Shown one piece after another: positions 35,001 through 46,854 of a DNA stretch of 64,000 bases; position 1 is the first letter of the stretch, and the number at the start of each line of letters is the position of its first letter. The translations under genes and the position numbers were made by a program. The notes under the pieces are model-generated. The model was not told where the DNA came from. It saw only the letters and a program-made list of their open reading frames with translations, and searched no databases. The DNA is from Buxus sempervirens (Eukaryota; Streptophyta; Magnoliopsida; Buxales; Buxaceae): contig OX387190.1 of NCBI GenBank assembly GCA_947561395.2, positions 24,670,858 through 24,734,857 on the forward strand, written 5' to 3'.

Positions 35001-35860
35001 CTCACCTAATAGGACTGTTTTGAAAGAAGATGCAAAGTTATGACTATTGACACCCTATATTAATGAAACCTCAGAGATGTAATGCATGGGCTTTTTGGGG
35101 AATGTGTGCATAAAGCTTGGCACGCTGCTTAATGGGCATTCTCACGTTATATATATATATATATTAAGAACATTTCTACTATTTATCTTATATTTGTATT
35201 TTAATGACAATTTCTTAGTTAGACATAAATTAAAAATTTTCTTAATATACAAAAATATTTTCTTGACAAAATCTTTCTTAGTATAACATTAACTTAGTAG
35301 ATAAATATTTTTTATTCCAAAATTTTCTATGCATATCTATTATTTAGTATATTTAATGCAAAATCTAGAAGAATGTTGCCCATAAAATAATCATACCACA
35401 ATTTTTTTCCATAATTTTAAATGTTATTAATGCTTTAATGACATTTACATTAGGTGCCTTTTTATTAATAAAATCATACTATAATCAAACAAAAATTTTT
35501 ATTAATGTCATGAATTAATAATTAAAAAATATTAGTTTTATCAAAAAGAACTTTCTTGGGCATGTAGACTCTAACTATAATTGATTATATTAAAAAGAAA
35601 ATAAAAAAATAGAAACTTATATAAGTATATGTAATTTTGAAATATATAATTTGTAACAATGGATAAATACACAAAATAATTCTTATTAATACTTTAAGTT
35701 TATATTATTTAATTAAAATTCTTTTAGTTAAATATAAGTAATTTTGGAATTTTATTGATAAATATAGTCTATAGATAAATAAATATACGAAATCAATCTT
35801 ATCAATATATAAATAAGAGTTTTTATTGGATTAGAATTTCATGTAATAGTTGATGTAAAA
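32060..35860. other. AT-rich intergenic region between the two genes
   Basis: No supported gene. Very AT-rich with many homopolymer runs; (TA)n at 35145-35164. A GC-richer island at 34860-35060 (..tggatccgattcgcgaagat..) may be a decayed coding fragment but could not be assigned. A minus-strand frame at 32069-32353 has no recognisable features. Confidence 0.5.
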
Positions 35861-35864
35861 CCAG

Positions 35865-36018
35865 AGAAAGTCACGACTCACTCATCACTCTCCGATCTAA
35901 ACCCCCAAACCCCACCATCTCTCTCTCTCTCTCTGTTTCTTATTTATCTTCTGTACTTGCTAGGGAGGTTCAGAACGTGGGACTTCCTCTTACTTCTCAG
36001 AAAGCCCTCATTCCTTAG
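35865..36018 (+). other. LARP1-like 5' UTR exon
   Basis: CT-rich leader with (CT)9 at about 35920-35937; donor TTAG|GTATGT at 36019. The start is approximate. Confidence 0.5.
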
Positions 36019-38609
36019 GTATGTTTATGGCATTTTGGGCTTTCTGTCTATTTTAGTCTACCGTTTTCTTTCTCGTTGATTTCAGATTCATTCATAATTT
36101 ATAATTTTTTTTTTTGTTTTTAGATAGAGATAGATTTTAATCTGGTTTTCCGCATGCTGTTCTGCCTAATTTCAATTCATATATGGTAGAAGAGCCCAAT
36201 ACAGCTTTCCCCAAATTAATTTAATTCTGAAATACAACGAAAACAAAAACAAAAACTCATGGTTAATCTTTTTGAAACCCAAATCATTTTTCTGATTTTT
36301 CAATGGTAGTAATGGTGTCAACCATCCAATTCCATGATCCGGGGATGTTCCATAAATTGGTTTCAACTCTTCTAGGAAAATCGCTGACCCAAAACTTTTC
36401 CATCCCTTCACTATTTCCATCTTTCTGCTTTTGTCTTCACAACACAATTAAAATAGATTAGTCTTCACCATTGAAACACCAGATTAACTTTATCGCTTGA
36501 TCTAGTCAGAAAAGACCCCTTGACCTATCTGGAAGCTTCAGCACTAACATAGGAGTTTCCAATTCCATAATGGAAGAAAGGAAAAAAAAATGACCGGTGA
36601 ATGTCTTCACCTTTAATGGTGTATTTCCTCTGAGGCTTGCTTTCAGTCTCCAAACTTCCTAACCAAAATTTATTATTCTGCCGTGTGTTTGGTTCGAACC
36701 TATGTATTTATAGATGATCTGTGAAAATAACCATTACAAATATTACATTTAGATTCTTCAGTGGTGGATTCCTTTCTTTAATTTCACAATTTGCGTATTT
36801 ATTATGTTTACTTATAATTCTATAACTTTTTCCAGTTTATGTATTGTTTATTGTTTACTTTTCTTAAATCATAATAGAATCCCTTTTTTTTATGCTATTT
36901 TGATCTATATTATCTTTTCCTTTCTTGTTTTTCATCATATGAACATATAATATATTTATATCACGAGATTTTGTTAATTTAAGTTTTATCACAAAATTCA
37001 TATGTGCTTTTTAGTGTCACTTTATATATATATATATATAATTTTTTTTTTCAGTTTCTCATATATGTTTCATGTATATGGCCTATTTTATGTTTTCTTA
37101 ATTTTCTCTAAAGTAGAATTCTTCCATTTCTTTTATTATATTCATATATATTTTTAGTATTATTCAAAAAATATCTTTATTTCAGTGTCATGATTATTTC
37201 TCCTTTTATTTTTTAATCATCACCTGACTATCGGGACCAGCAGAGAAGAGACCATCCCACCTCCGTCCATTGAAACCAACAGAAGTTCGCTGACGTGGAT
37301 TGTGCCATGGTTGGGTCAAGAGGAGAAGAATAAGAGTCTTTCCCAGTATCATAACCTGAAGCATAAAACCCTTAGTGGAAAAATCTGCTGTTCGATCTGC
37401 ATGGCATTGACACTTTATCTAGTTTATCCTCCTGGCCTTTTGAATGAAACAAATGTTATGAAATATCTGGGCCGGGGTCCTGGGTCCTACAGCCAGATCA
37501 GTGGCAAGTCATCTCCTAGCCTTCCTTTCTTTTTCAGTCAAATTAAAAAAAAATAAAATAAAATATATATATATATATATATATGGCAATATTGAGAAAT
37601 GGTCCAAAAGAAATTTAAAAATAAAATGGTAATGTACCACCACTCCCATTCCTTACCTCCTGATATTTTTTACATGCTGGTTTAACATGCAATACTTGTG
37701 TTTAAAAGTGTAAAAAAATACTGCTCCACCACTGTTGGTACAGACCCCTGAATCAGTATTGTTGGTATGGTCCAAGCTGTTATTCTGGCAAGTAAAACCT
37801 TGATAAATACTATTCTTTTATGATAAAAATATATTAATAACTGTTTTCGTCTTGTTTACATCCACTAGCAAGAGGAGAAAGATGTCATACTTTCAGGTCT
37901 AGCTAATAATTAGAGACTTGATTGAAAATATCGTCTCTCATAAACAAAAAGAGACTTGCATGTATTGCTATTGGTATTTATATTAATATAACTCCTTATT
38001 ACCGATCAGAAAAAAGAAGAAGGAAAAAACAAAAAGAAAAGCTAAGTTTAAAGTAAGCATAACTTCAAGTTTGGTGAAAATTTTGGCTTTCAAAATGTTT
38101 AGGCAGATTTTTCCTATAAATATTTTCTTTATTGGGACAATATTTCTCATATGCAGAATTGGTTTTGGAAATTAATATATTTTAATGGAGACATGATTTC
38201 TGATGTTCGTATTTTGAGTTTCCATTAATGACACTAACAAATCAGTATTTTCTGATTTGGGAGGGCTATTTTTTGGGTCCCGAGTGGAGAGAGATGCTTT
38301 CAGATGGGGTTTTTGTGTGTGAGTGTGTGTGTGGTGTGGGGGTGGGTGGGTGTGGGTGGGGATGGATGATAGGCCTTGGGTCACAATTTGTGTACCTGTA
38401 ACTTTTCCCTTTTTCACATATATATATATATATATAATATCATCTGCGTATTGATTAAAAAAAACCTAAAACAGGAACACTCTTAATAGCCTTGGGATTC
38501 AGTTGTTTCAATGTTATGGACTCTCGATGGAGCAGGTTTCTAGCTCCAATCCTATGTGGTTGAATATTGCCCTATGGGGAAGATTTGTCCTACTTCTACC
38601 TATTTGGTC

Positions 38610-40480
38610 CATCTTTTTTTTAGTCAGAAGAGGAAATTTTATATTCTGTTAATAAACATGTAAACTACAAGATATATTGTGTTCCTACAAATGATGTATA
38701 GGTACACGTTGTGTGTACTTATGAATCATGTTCCTATCTATATACATATATAAAATATCTTATTTACCAATCAAAAAAAAACATGTAAACTACAAGATGA
38801 ACATCTACTAATTAAATTTTAACAACATGCACTGTGCATCAAGGTGGCAATTCAACCCACAATTTACTATCTAATATCTGCTGATTTTGCCGAGATATTT
38901 GCATCTTTGTTGTCTTTCCTATAGACATGTCTTACATACGTACAATGAAAAAAGGATAAACAGCCATCCACCATATTACTTAAAGCTATGGCGAGACTTT
39001 CTTCTATCCAACAGCTTTATCCTAAGTCAATCTCCATATGATTGCTCAGTTGATACCTAAATCATCTGCTAGTCGTACAATTTGGCCATGGCGTTTGTTG
39101 TTTGCTCAAGCCCCAATGAAAACGCTGCAATAAATATCACCTTTTCATTTCATATGACCCCCTCTAACTCGTGTTTTTCCTAATTGACCAACAAAAGAAC
39201 CGTTAATATTAAGTTTAAATAGCCAGCCCTAGGAGGGTTCCATCCAATCCAATTATCTTGTCTGGTATGATTAATCATGTTGTTCTTTTTGTCAACTGCA
39301 TCGTAGTGCTCTTTAGCCATATCAATGCCGTGATGAATACTTTGATTGAATCAAACATCACCTTATCAAATAAAATTCTGCTGTCAGCTATCCAGGTGCT
39401 TCATAATATTTACATTTCTGGAAAAAATTACTCCTATAAACATGATTCCTTAGGGATATTGTACTGATAAATTCTATAAATCCACTTTGGAGACGGATGG
39501 TATCTGGATTTTGTTACCCAAAATAAAATTGAACCAGCTCCCAACCTACCTTTGATTTTACAAATAATAAAAAGAAAGAAAATTGATTCATTCTTCTCCC
39601 CACCTCTTGGATCATGTTTTCCTCGTCTTTCCAATAAGAAAGCCTTAATGGGAAGAATATAGTGGGGTGACCTCCCACATGAAATTATAGATTTCTATGG
39701 GCATTTGAGCTTCCACTCTTCCTTCCACTTTATGTTTCTCTCACTCTCTGTTAGATTAGAATAGGGCAAACTATACACAGATTTATCTTTTCTATTGCTT
39801 GTAACAGAAAAAGGCATCACACTGATTTCACTTATCAATTCCTGAGGTAATGTAACACACTATCAATCTTTTCCACCTTTCTTTGCTTGCTAATACTATC
39901 AATTTAAATCTGATACTTCCTCTTCCAGATTTACTTGTCCCCAAATGAGATGGAATGAATCAAATCAATAAAATTAATGTGCAGCAAGGTCAAATCCAAT
40001 CAGTAATCAATCCTTCTAGTAATAGTGGTTCTTCAAAAATCCTTTGGTCCTCACAGAATAGAATCCATTCACCACTGTCTATACCCCACCATAGGCCATG
40101 TACAAGGATATATATTTTCCTGTAATGATTCCTTTCCAGCACCAAGAAGAAGATTTCTTCTCATTTGTTCAAATAAGATATCATTCATAAAAAATTTAGC
40201 CTTTAAAATTATATGTAGAAAGTATTTATGGCGAGATATTATTTTCCATGCAAGCTTAGCCGTAAAGGCTAGATTTGACCATTCCAGATTTTTAACTCCA
40301 ACTCCTTGTTTCTATGGATTTTGTCACATTTCAAGGAATGAACCTTTTTATTTTTAATTGCACCATGATTCCATCAGAAATCATGGAAAATCTAATCCAG
40401 TTTTTCGAGGACTAACTTGGGGAGCTGTAAATTTTGCATAAAAAAGGTTGGGACAGATGATATGTTTGAATTTCATCGAT
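38610..40480 (-). mobile_element. Degenerate minus-strand L1 LINE 3' half
   Basis: On the minus strand, 40400-40090 reads a zinc-binding-region-like segment (GVGVKNLEWSNLAFTAKLAW, ARFFMNDILFEQMRRN-like). 39260-38900 reads an RNase H-like start (WIGWNPPRAGYLKLNINGSF) with many stops. The T-run at about 38612-38620 would be its poly(A) end. Confidence 0.6.
38674..38779 (+). mobile_element. 106-bp truncated retroelement with 19-bp target duplication
   Basis: Flanked by identical AACATGTAAACTACAAGAT at 38655-38673 and 38780-38798. Ends ttatttaccaatc plus eight or nine A, the usual plant LINE tail. Nested inside the minus-strand L1 relic. Confidence 0.85.
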
Positions 40481-41119
40481 TTAGTTCCGACAGAAAAAAG
40501 ATATAAATTTGGTTTTCCACCTGTGAATGATATTTGAATTGATCAATGTTGTTTGAAGGTAGAATTTCAGCAATTTCTATTGTATTTCATTGAATTTATA
40601 GCATGTTTCTAATGTAGTTCATGTGACTTCGAAATTGAAATCTTTTCACATGGCCTATCCAGGGGGACCTTTGTCAGTTGGGTAATTTTGCAGGCTGTGC
40701 CATTTCTTCACATTGTCCAGAAAGCCATATCTCGCTGGACAACTCAACCTTGCAAGCCTGGAATTCTTGTTGCTATATTATATGTATTTTCTCTGTAGCA
40801 CCTTATTCTGCAAACTCCACTTTTTACATATTTACTACTATTTCAATGTATGGTAAGAGGTATCCCTTAAATGCCTCCCAAGTGTACTTGAGAGTTGATG
40901 AAACTTTGTTATACTCATGGCTAAACCAGAGGACATCCACCTGAGTGGATGTTATGAATTGACCCCATTGCCTTTTGCTTTCCTACAATTCTATGTCTCA
41001 CCAAAAAACTAGACATAGTGATATAGTCTTACTAATACATCTTGCCAAAGTTATAAATAGGCACTGTGTTTTCATCTATATTTTTGTTTATGAATGCTCA
41101 GGATGCCTTTTCAGTGAAT

Positions 41120-44100
41120 ATGGAATCATCACATGCTCAAGAATCCATCACTAATGATCAGAACTGCAACAATGAGAGTTTGACCAACAAGAATCCTTGG
41201 AAAAAAGTTTCTGAGATTGACATTCAAACTGAACCTGTGATGGGAACTTCATCTTGGCCTGCACTTTCTTCTAGAACTCCCTCTCCTGAGGTCTGTACAC
41301 TTTCTATTCTATATTGTTTTCTTTCATTTAACCAATAAATTTTCCATTTTTCCTTTTAAAGTTTTAGGGTTTCTAGAATTGAGTGTATTGTGCAGCTTTT
41401 GCTTTTAGTTTGTATCTTTGCTTTTGCACCTCGGATATATTGTCTTGCTTTTTGAGTTTCAGGATTGGCTTATCTTTTTATTAAAATATTCAATCGGTTT
41501 GGTTATATTTCTAGTTAGATTCTGTTTTTATAATTTATAATTTTTTTTTCTGTGATGGTTTAAAATTTTGAATTGCAGGAATTGCCTTCATGTAAGGTCA
41601 TTATTGCTTCCAATAACCCTGTTTTGCCAGTTTTGGAAGCAAAGACCATAGATGCTGACTCTTCGTCTACTGGATCCCCTGTATGTGAAAATGCTTCGAG
41701 TGTAGGTTCAGAGATCTCCATTACACTTCGTGTTCCCTCTAGTTTGAATTCAGAAGCAGAGAAGAATTTGTCATCGTCATCATCACCATCTTCTTCGTCA
41801 TCACTGACCCATTCTAGATCCCCATTTAACCATAGCGATAATTCTATTTCTAAACCTGCTCATCCTCATCATTTTCCATCTCATCAGAGGGGTAATGGGT
41901 TCAATATGAAGAGAGAAAACAGATGGACACATGGGTTTCGAAACCACAACCATTCAAATAGGCATCACCAACAAAGGCCTTTTAACAATTGGAATTCAAA
42001 TTCAGGGTTCAATCCCTGGATGAATTCTCAGCACCAGCAGTCCAGTTTTTTGAATGGTCCTGCTGGATTTTTATCACCACCATTAATGGATTCTTATTAT
42101 GCGAACATACCTACAATGCCTCATATGCAACAGGTTTATATTCCTCCACATGGGTATTATGGTGATTGGTATCATCCAGGTGAATTCCAAATTATCTTCT
42201 TATGGGGGACAATGTTTCTTCATATCAATTTCCTTTATTTTATTACTCAATGTTTACTAACTCTGTTTGGTTACAGAAGCACCTTTTTGTCCGCCAATGC
42301 CTCATGTAGAAGTGTCTGGAGGGTCACTACTTGGTCCTCATTCTCGGCCACCATACCAATTACCTCCACTTAATCCTCCACCTCGACCACCAAACAAGTT
42401 GCCTCCTTTTGATCATCAATTTCAGCAACGGAAGCAAATGCCTTACAAGGATTCTAAGATTTACAACAAAATACTCAACCAAGTTGAGTATTATTTCAGG
42501 TGATTATACTTTCTTCATTTAATTATTTTAATTCAGCTTTTGTAGCTAGCTCATCATCTTTTATGGTTGGACCATTCAGCAAGGAAAACTTGGTAAAAGA
42601 TCATCATTTGAGGAGTAAGTGCATGGATGGGGAAGGCTGGGTTCATGTTAGTTCTATTGCAAAATTCAGCAAGGTGAGCAATATAAATTTTTTTTTTGCT
42701 TTTTAATTTTGCTCCAATAGTGTGCTTCTTGGTGGAACTCTGGAGTCAGATCTGTGGTTTTTCTGACATTTTTTTCGAGTACATTCCAATTTTAATTGGA
42801 TGTATATTTTTATATGTCAAGAAACTAAAGCATAGAAACAGTTGAAACTGAATGAAAGAGAGGAATTTGAGACATTTTTGTTAATTTAAAAAATCAATAT
42901 AAGAGATTGATTATAGCAGTTATTTTATGGACGAGATATGAGTTTGTTTTAGATGTGAAAGCAAGCTGTAAAGGATTTTCAAAGTCTCACTTGATAGCAG
43001 AGAACTAGAGTTTGAGATGCTCTGGTAGAATATAGATTATGAGAGGAGAAGAGGATTACTTTTTTGATGATTTGATGAAGAAGAAAACTTATTGAAGGGC
43101 CTGTTTAATAAAAAATTTCTATAATCTCCATATTTGATTACAGGAAAAGATAACTGATCAAAAAATTATTTGCCTAGAGAGAGAGAGAGAGAGAGAAAGA
43201 GAGAAGGTTAGTAATTTGTTATAAAAATAGAAAATGAAAGAGTGGTATGGCTGATTATGGACAGAGAGGGGATAATAGGAGAGATGGCTTTGTAATTAAA
43301 AATTATGTATATATATATATATATATAATTTTTCAAGAACTCCTAGTAGTGGTAATTAAAAATGCCTACCTAGGTGACCGCCTTTAACAAGACTGTTGAA
43401 CATATGTTTTGAAGTTCCAGTCATATGCGTTCTGAGATCAGAAATGGATCTTACTATTCTAGAGCATTAAATATCTATATAGCTGACTTTAGACATTTTT
43501 TATAAGTAGCAATCTTGAATTTCTTGTAGTTTTACTGGGCATCTCTCTACTGTGCATTCTGCTGACTGAATCAATTCCTTTTGGTGAATTTACAAATACA
43601 TGTGGCAGAAATTCCTATACTTTAGAGAGACAGTTGTTTTTCCTCAATTATTATGTGTCTTCATTCTAAGTGTTGCGTACTTTTGGTGATGGTTTATTAA
43701 TCTTGATTGTAGAGTAGCTATAATACCACATTGTATTTTGTGTACCCTGACAGCAAACTTCTTGTAAATAGTAAGTCATCTAGGATTTTGTGGCAACTTC
43801 TATAGGTTATAGCTAGAACATTTCAATGGCAGTAAACCGTTAATTTCTAAAGCTACATGATAGGTGATGGCTTAAGTTGCATAATTTTCTGTCTAAAATT
43901 CTGAAAAGTTTTGTGCGCTAAGTAGCTAATTTAGTTTGAATTGTGGGAATTTAGGAGGGTGGTAGGACAGAGAAGGGAGAGAAAGGTAGACAGATTACCT
44001 AAGCTGAGGACTTTAGTTATATGAAAAAAAAGTAGGGTTTTTTTTTTATAAGTGATGAAATTTCATTAAAAAGAGGGGAAAAGAAAGTACATAGATAAAG

Positions 44101-46817
44101 AAAATAAGCCAAAAGAAGCCTAAACTGAGGACAACAATGCCCCAGTCCAAGCACCAACACAAACACAAACACACTCTAAGTATCCATACAAGAAGAGAGG
44201 TCGCCAAAAACTAGAGAGGTGCAAGATGCCCCAATCTTAGCTAAACTATCTGCAACGTCATTAGCTGCCCTTAATACGTGTTTGAATGAGACGTTCAAAC
44301 TCCGTACCAAGAAACGAGCAAGTCTAATCTGATCCAAGTATCTCCACGGTCCCGAACTCTCTCTAGTCATCCAACCTACTACATTGGCAGCATCCCCTTC
44401 AATGACCACGTCCCGTAGACCCATGGTATGAATGTAACAAATGCCTGTAATAAGTGCAAGTAACTCCGCCCTCGTGGAATCCGCTACTCCAATAGGTCCA
44501 CGGTAAGCCGCAATGACATTACCATGATGATCCCTGAAAACCCCTCCAACACCTGCTGCTCCGGGATTCCCTAATGAACACCCATCAAAATTTAACTTGA
44601 TACTTCCTTCTGAAGGAGGAATCCAAGCACAATGAGGTAGTACCACAAATGGTGAAGAAAAACACACTGTAGCCCAACTCCTCACAATATCAATACCAGA
44701 AAAGCCTTGAAATTGCGGGTATCTAGAAGTCCACAAACCAACAGAAATCCTGATAGCTTCAATCATCGAGTTTAAAGAGGATTTCTTATCTTCAAATATT
44801 CTACTGTTTCTCTCCTTCCATATAAACCAAAATACTGCATGAAACAACATTCTGTACAGGATTTTACCACTTTTCCCGATACCCGGGAATCTCCATTGAT
44901 TGATCAAATCAATAGCCTTCCCTGGCATAGCCCAACTATCTCCAGTGTCCCTGATAAAACAACACCATATCGCTCCAGCAAAAGGGCAGTGAATAAAGGC
45001 TTATGATAGGGTAGATTGGGGTTTCCTTGATTTGGTACTACAATGGAAATGGTTTGGGAATAGATGGAGGAAATGGATAAAGGGCTGTGTGAGTAAAGTT
45101 CACTTCTCCTTCCTTTTAAATGGTTCAGTGGCAGGGCTTTTCCCCTCCTCTAGAGGTCTTCGTCAGGGTGATCCCCTTTCCCCTTTTCTTTTTACCTTGA
45201 TTGGAGAAAAAAAGTAGGGTTTTGAATGACTAAGATTTTGTGAATGTAAATTTGAGTATTGAAAAACAAAATGGAATGTAATCTAAAGTAAAAGGATCTG
45301 AGGAAGCGTTGAAACCAGTATATAAGCAAGTAATCAGGTCATTAACTGGAACGTTCATTTCACTATAAGCAATTAAGCGGTTGAAGTAGAAGCATTCCAT
45401 CTCAAAAGAAGAAAAGGGAATTGCTCCAACATACACATATCTGCAGTATATCAACTCTATATATTGTACAAGCTATGAATTTTGCTATTCAATCAGGGAA
45501 TTCAAGAGCTCCACGGAAAGAGAATTATATAATGGTTATATTACCAAATTTGCTTAATGAATTGCTTGTGACGCACAGTATTGGGCGATAGAGAGCAATC
45601 ACTGGATGTATTCTATATATTAAATTATCTTGAAAGCTATCTTGTTCCAGCATATTTATAGTTTATGGCTGAATGTTTTGAGGCCTTTTATCCTGCATGT
45701 ATTCCTACGGCTGGGTGAAGGAAACGCCTGTTATTCTAGCTCACATCATTAAGAATCTATACTATTATAAAGCAAACCTTGAGGAATATTCCCTAGGGAT
45801 TCTGGTCGGCCTTTTGTTGGTCACAAATTATCTCTTGAAAACCCCTAAAAGTCTCATCTATCCAGTTGATAAATACCCACCCAAATGATTCCAGTCTTAT
45901 CATATAACTACCCAATGCTTATCCCTTAAAAAACTAAAACCACCTAAAGAGATCCAACGTGAAATACCTTCTATGTGCAATAGTGCACGTGCCTCATCTA
46001 GTATTATAGACCAGAACATCAATTTAAGATTTGTTTTTCTCTGTGAGACTAATTCCTTGGTGGGTCATACTGATGTTACATTTTGGTTGTATATTGAGAT
46101 TTTACCACCTATGACTCCATGGTATCCTTACAATTGGTACTACTTCAGGCAAATTTTTGGGTGGTAATAATAATCTGGTGAGAAGCTAGGGAATAAATGA
46201 GCAGATTTGTAGATTTTGTATCTTGTAGTTCCACTTGTACCTTGTGCTTCCATTTAGATAGAAAACACAGATTATCTGTGACCTTTTAGGATTATGGCTG
46301 CCTTTAAGAAGGAATTTTTCTCTCATCTTGTTGCCTGAGTATTATTTAACTATAATATCTATTTTAATTTTCTCATTACTGAATTAGTTTCAGAATGACA
46401 TCATATCAGAAATTGGAAACACATGAAATATGTAATTTGATATATCTTACTTTACTTTTTTAATTGAAATTGATTTTTTTTTTAATATCTGAGTTCTAAT
46501 TAACTAACTATTATATGTATTCTACTTTTTTCATTAATTATGTAGCTTTATAATGACATCTTAACAATATGAGAAGATGGAAAGACAGGATATATGTAAT
46601 TTGAAATAGCTTGCGTCCCTTCTTCAATTGAAATTGATTACTTATTTTAACCAATCAGAAACTAAGTTAGCGGAGGGCTTATTTTATTTGATAGATGAAA
46701 TGTTACTTTAATTCTTAGTTAAAATTGGTGGGGGGAGAGAGAGGGAGGGAAGTTGAGAGAGTATATAGTTTTTTAATCTGATAGGAATTTTTATTGAGGA
46801 ATAATTCTTATGCGATC

Positions 46818-46854
<37 letters not shown>

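Larger units (their letters stand above)
36019..41101 (+). other. 5.1-kb intron in the 5' UTR of the LARP1-like gene
   Basis: Contains (TA)n tracts (37022-37042, 37564-37585, 38419-38437), a (GT)n/GGGTGTGGG tract (38312-38362) and a minus-strand L1 relic (about 38610-40480) with a small poly(A) insertion. Additional noncoding exons cannot be excluded. Confidence 0.6.
44041..45205 (-). mobile_element. L1 LINE with 5' inversion (twin priming), in the LARP1-like intron
   Basis: Target duplications GAAAAAAAAGTAGGGTTT (44023-44040) and GAAAAAAAGTAGGGTTTT (45206-45223) bracket the element. Poly(A) is the T run at 44041. The minus strand encodes part of the zinc-binding region ([11 protein letters not shown]) and a full RNase H domain down to 44176. 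The outer 44996-45205 is inverted and encodes, on the + strand, RT block [27 protein letters not shown]. The frames are nearly clean, so it is younger than the other LINEs here. Confidence 0.92.

Noticed and set aside
34860..35060. GC-richer island with a short frame (MDPIREDPKEGNF) that could be an exon
   Set aside because: No matching neighbouring exon, splice context or known family; left as unassigned sequence.
36172..36447. 91-codon minus-strand frame in the LARP1-like UTR intron
   Set aside because: No recognisable domain and antisense to an intron just after a donor site; likely chance or decayed retroelement.
38172..38417. Minus-strand frame with His/Thr/Pro repeats
   Set aside because: It is a translation of a (GT)n/GGGTGTGG microsatellite within a UTR intron.
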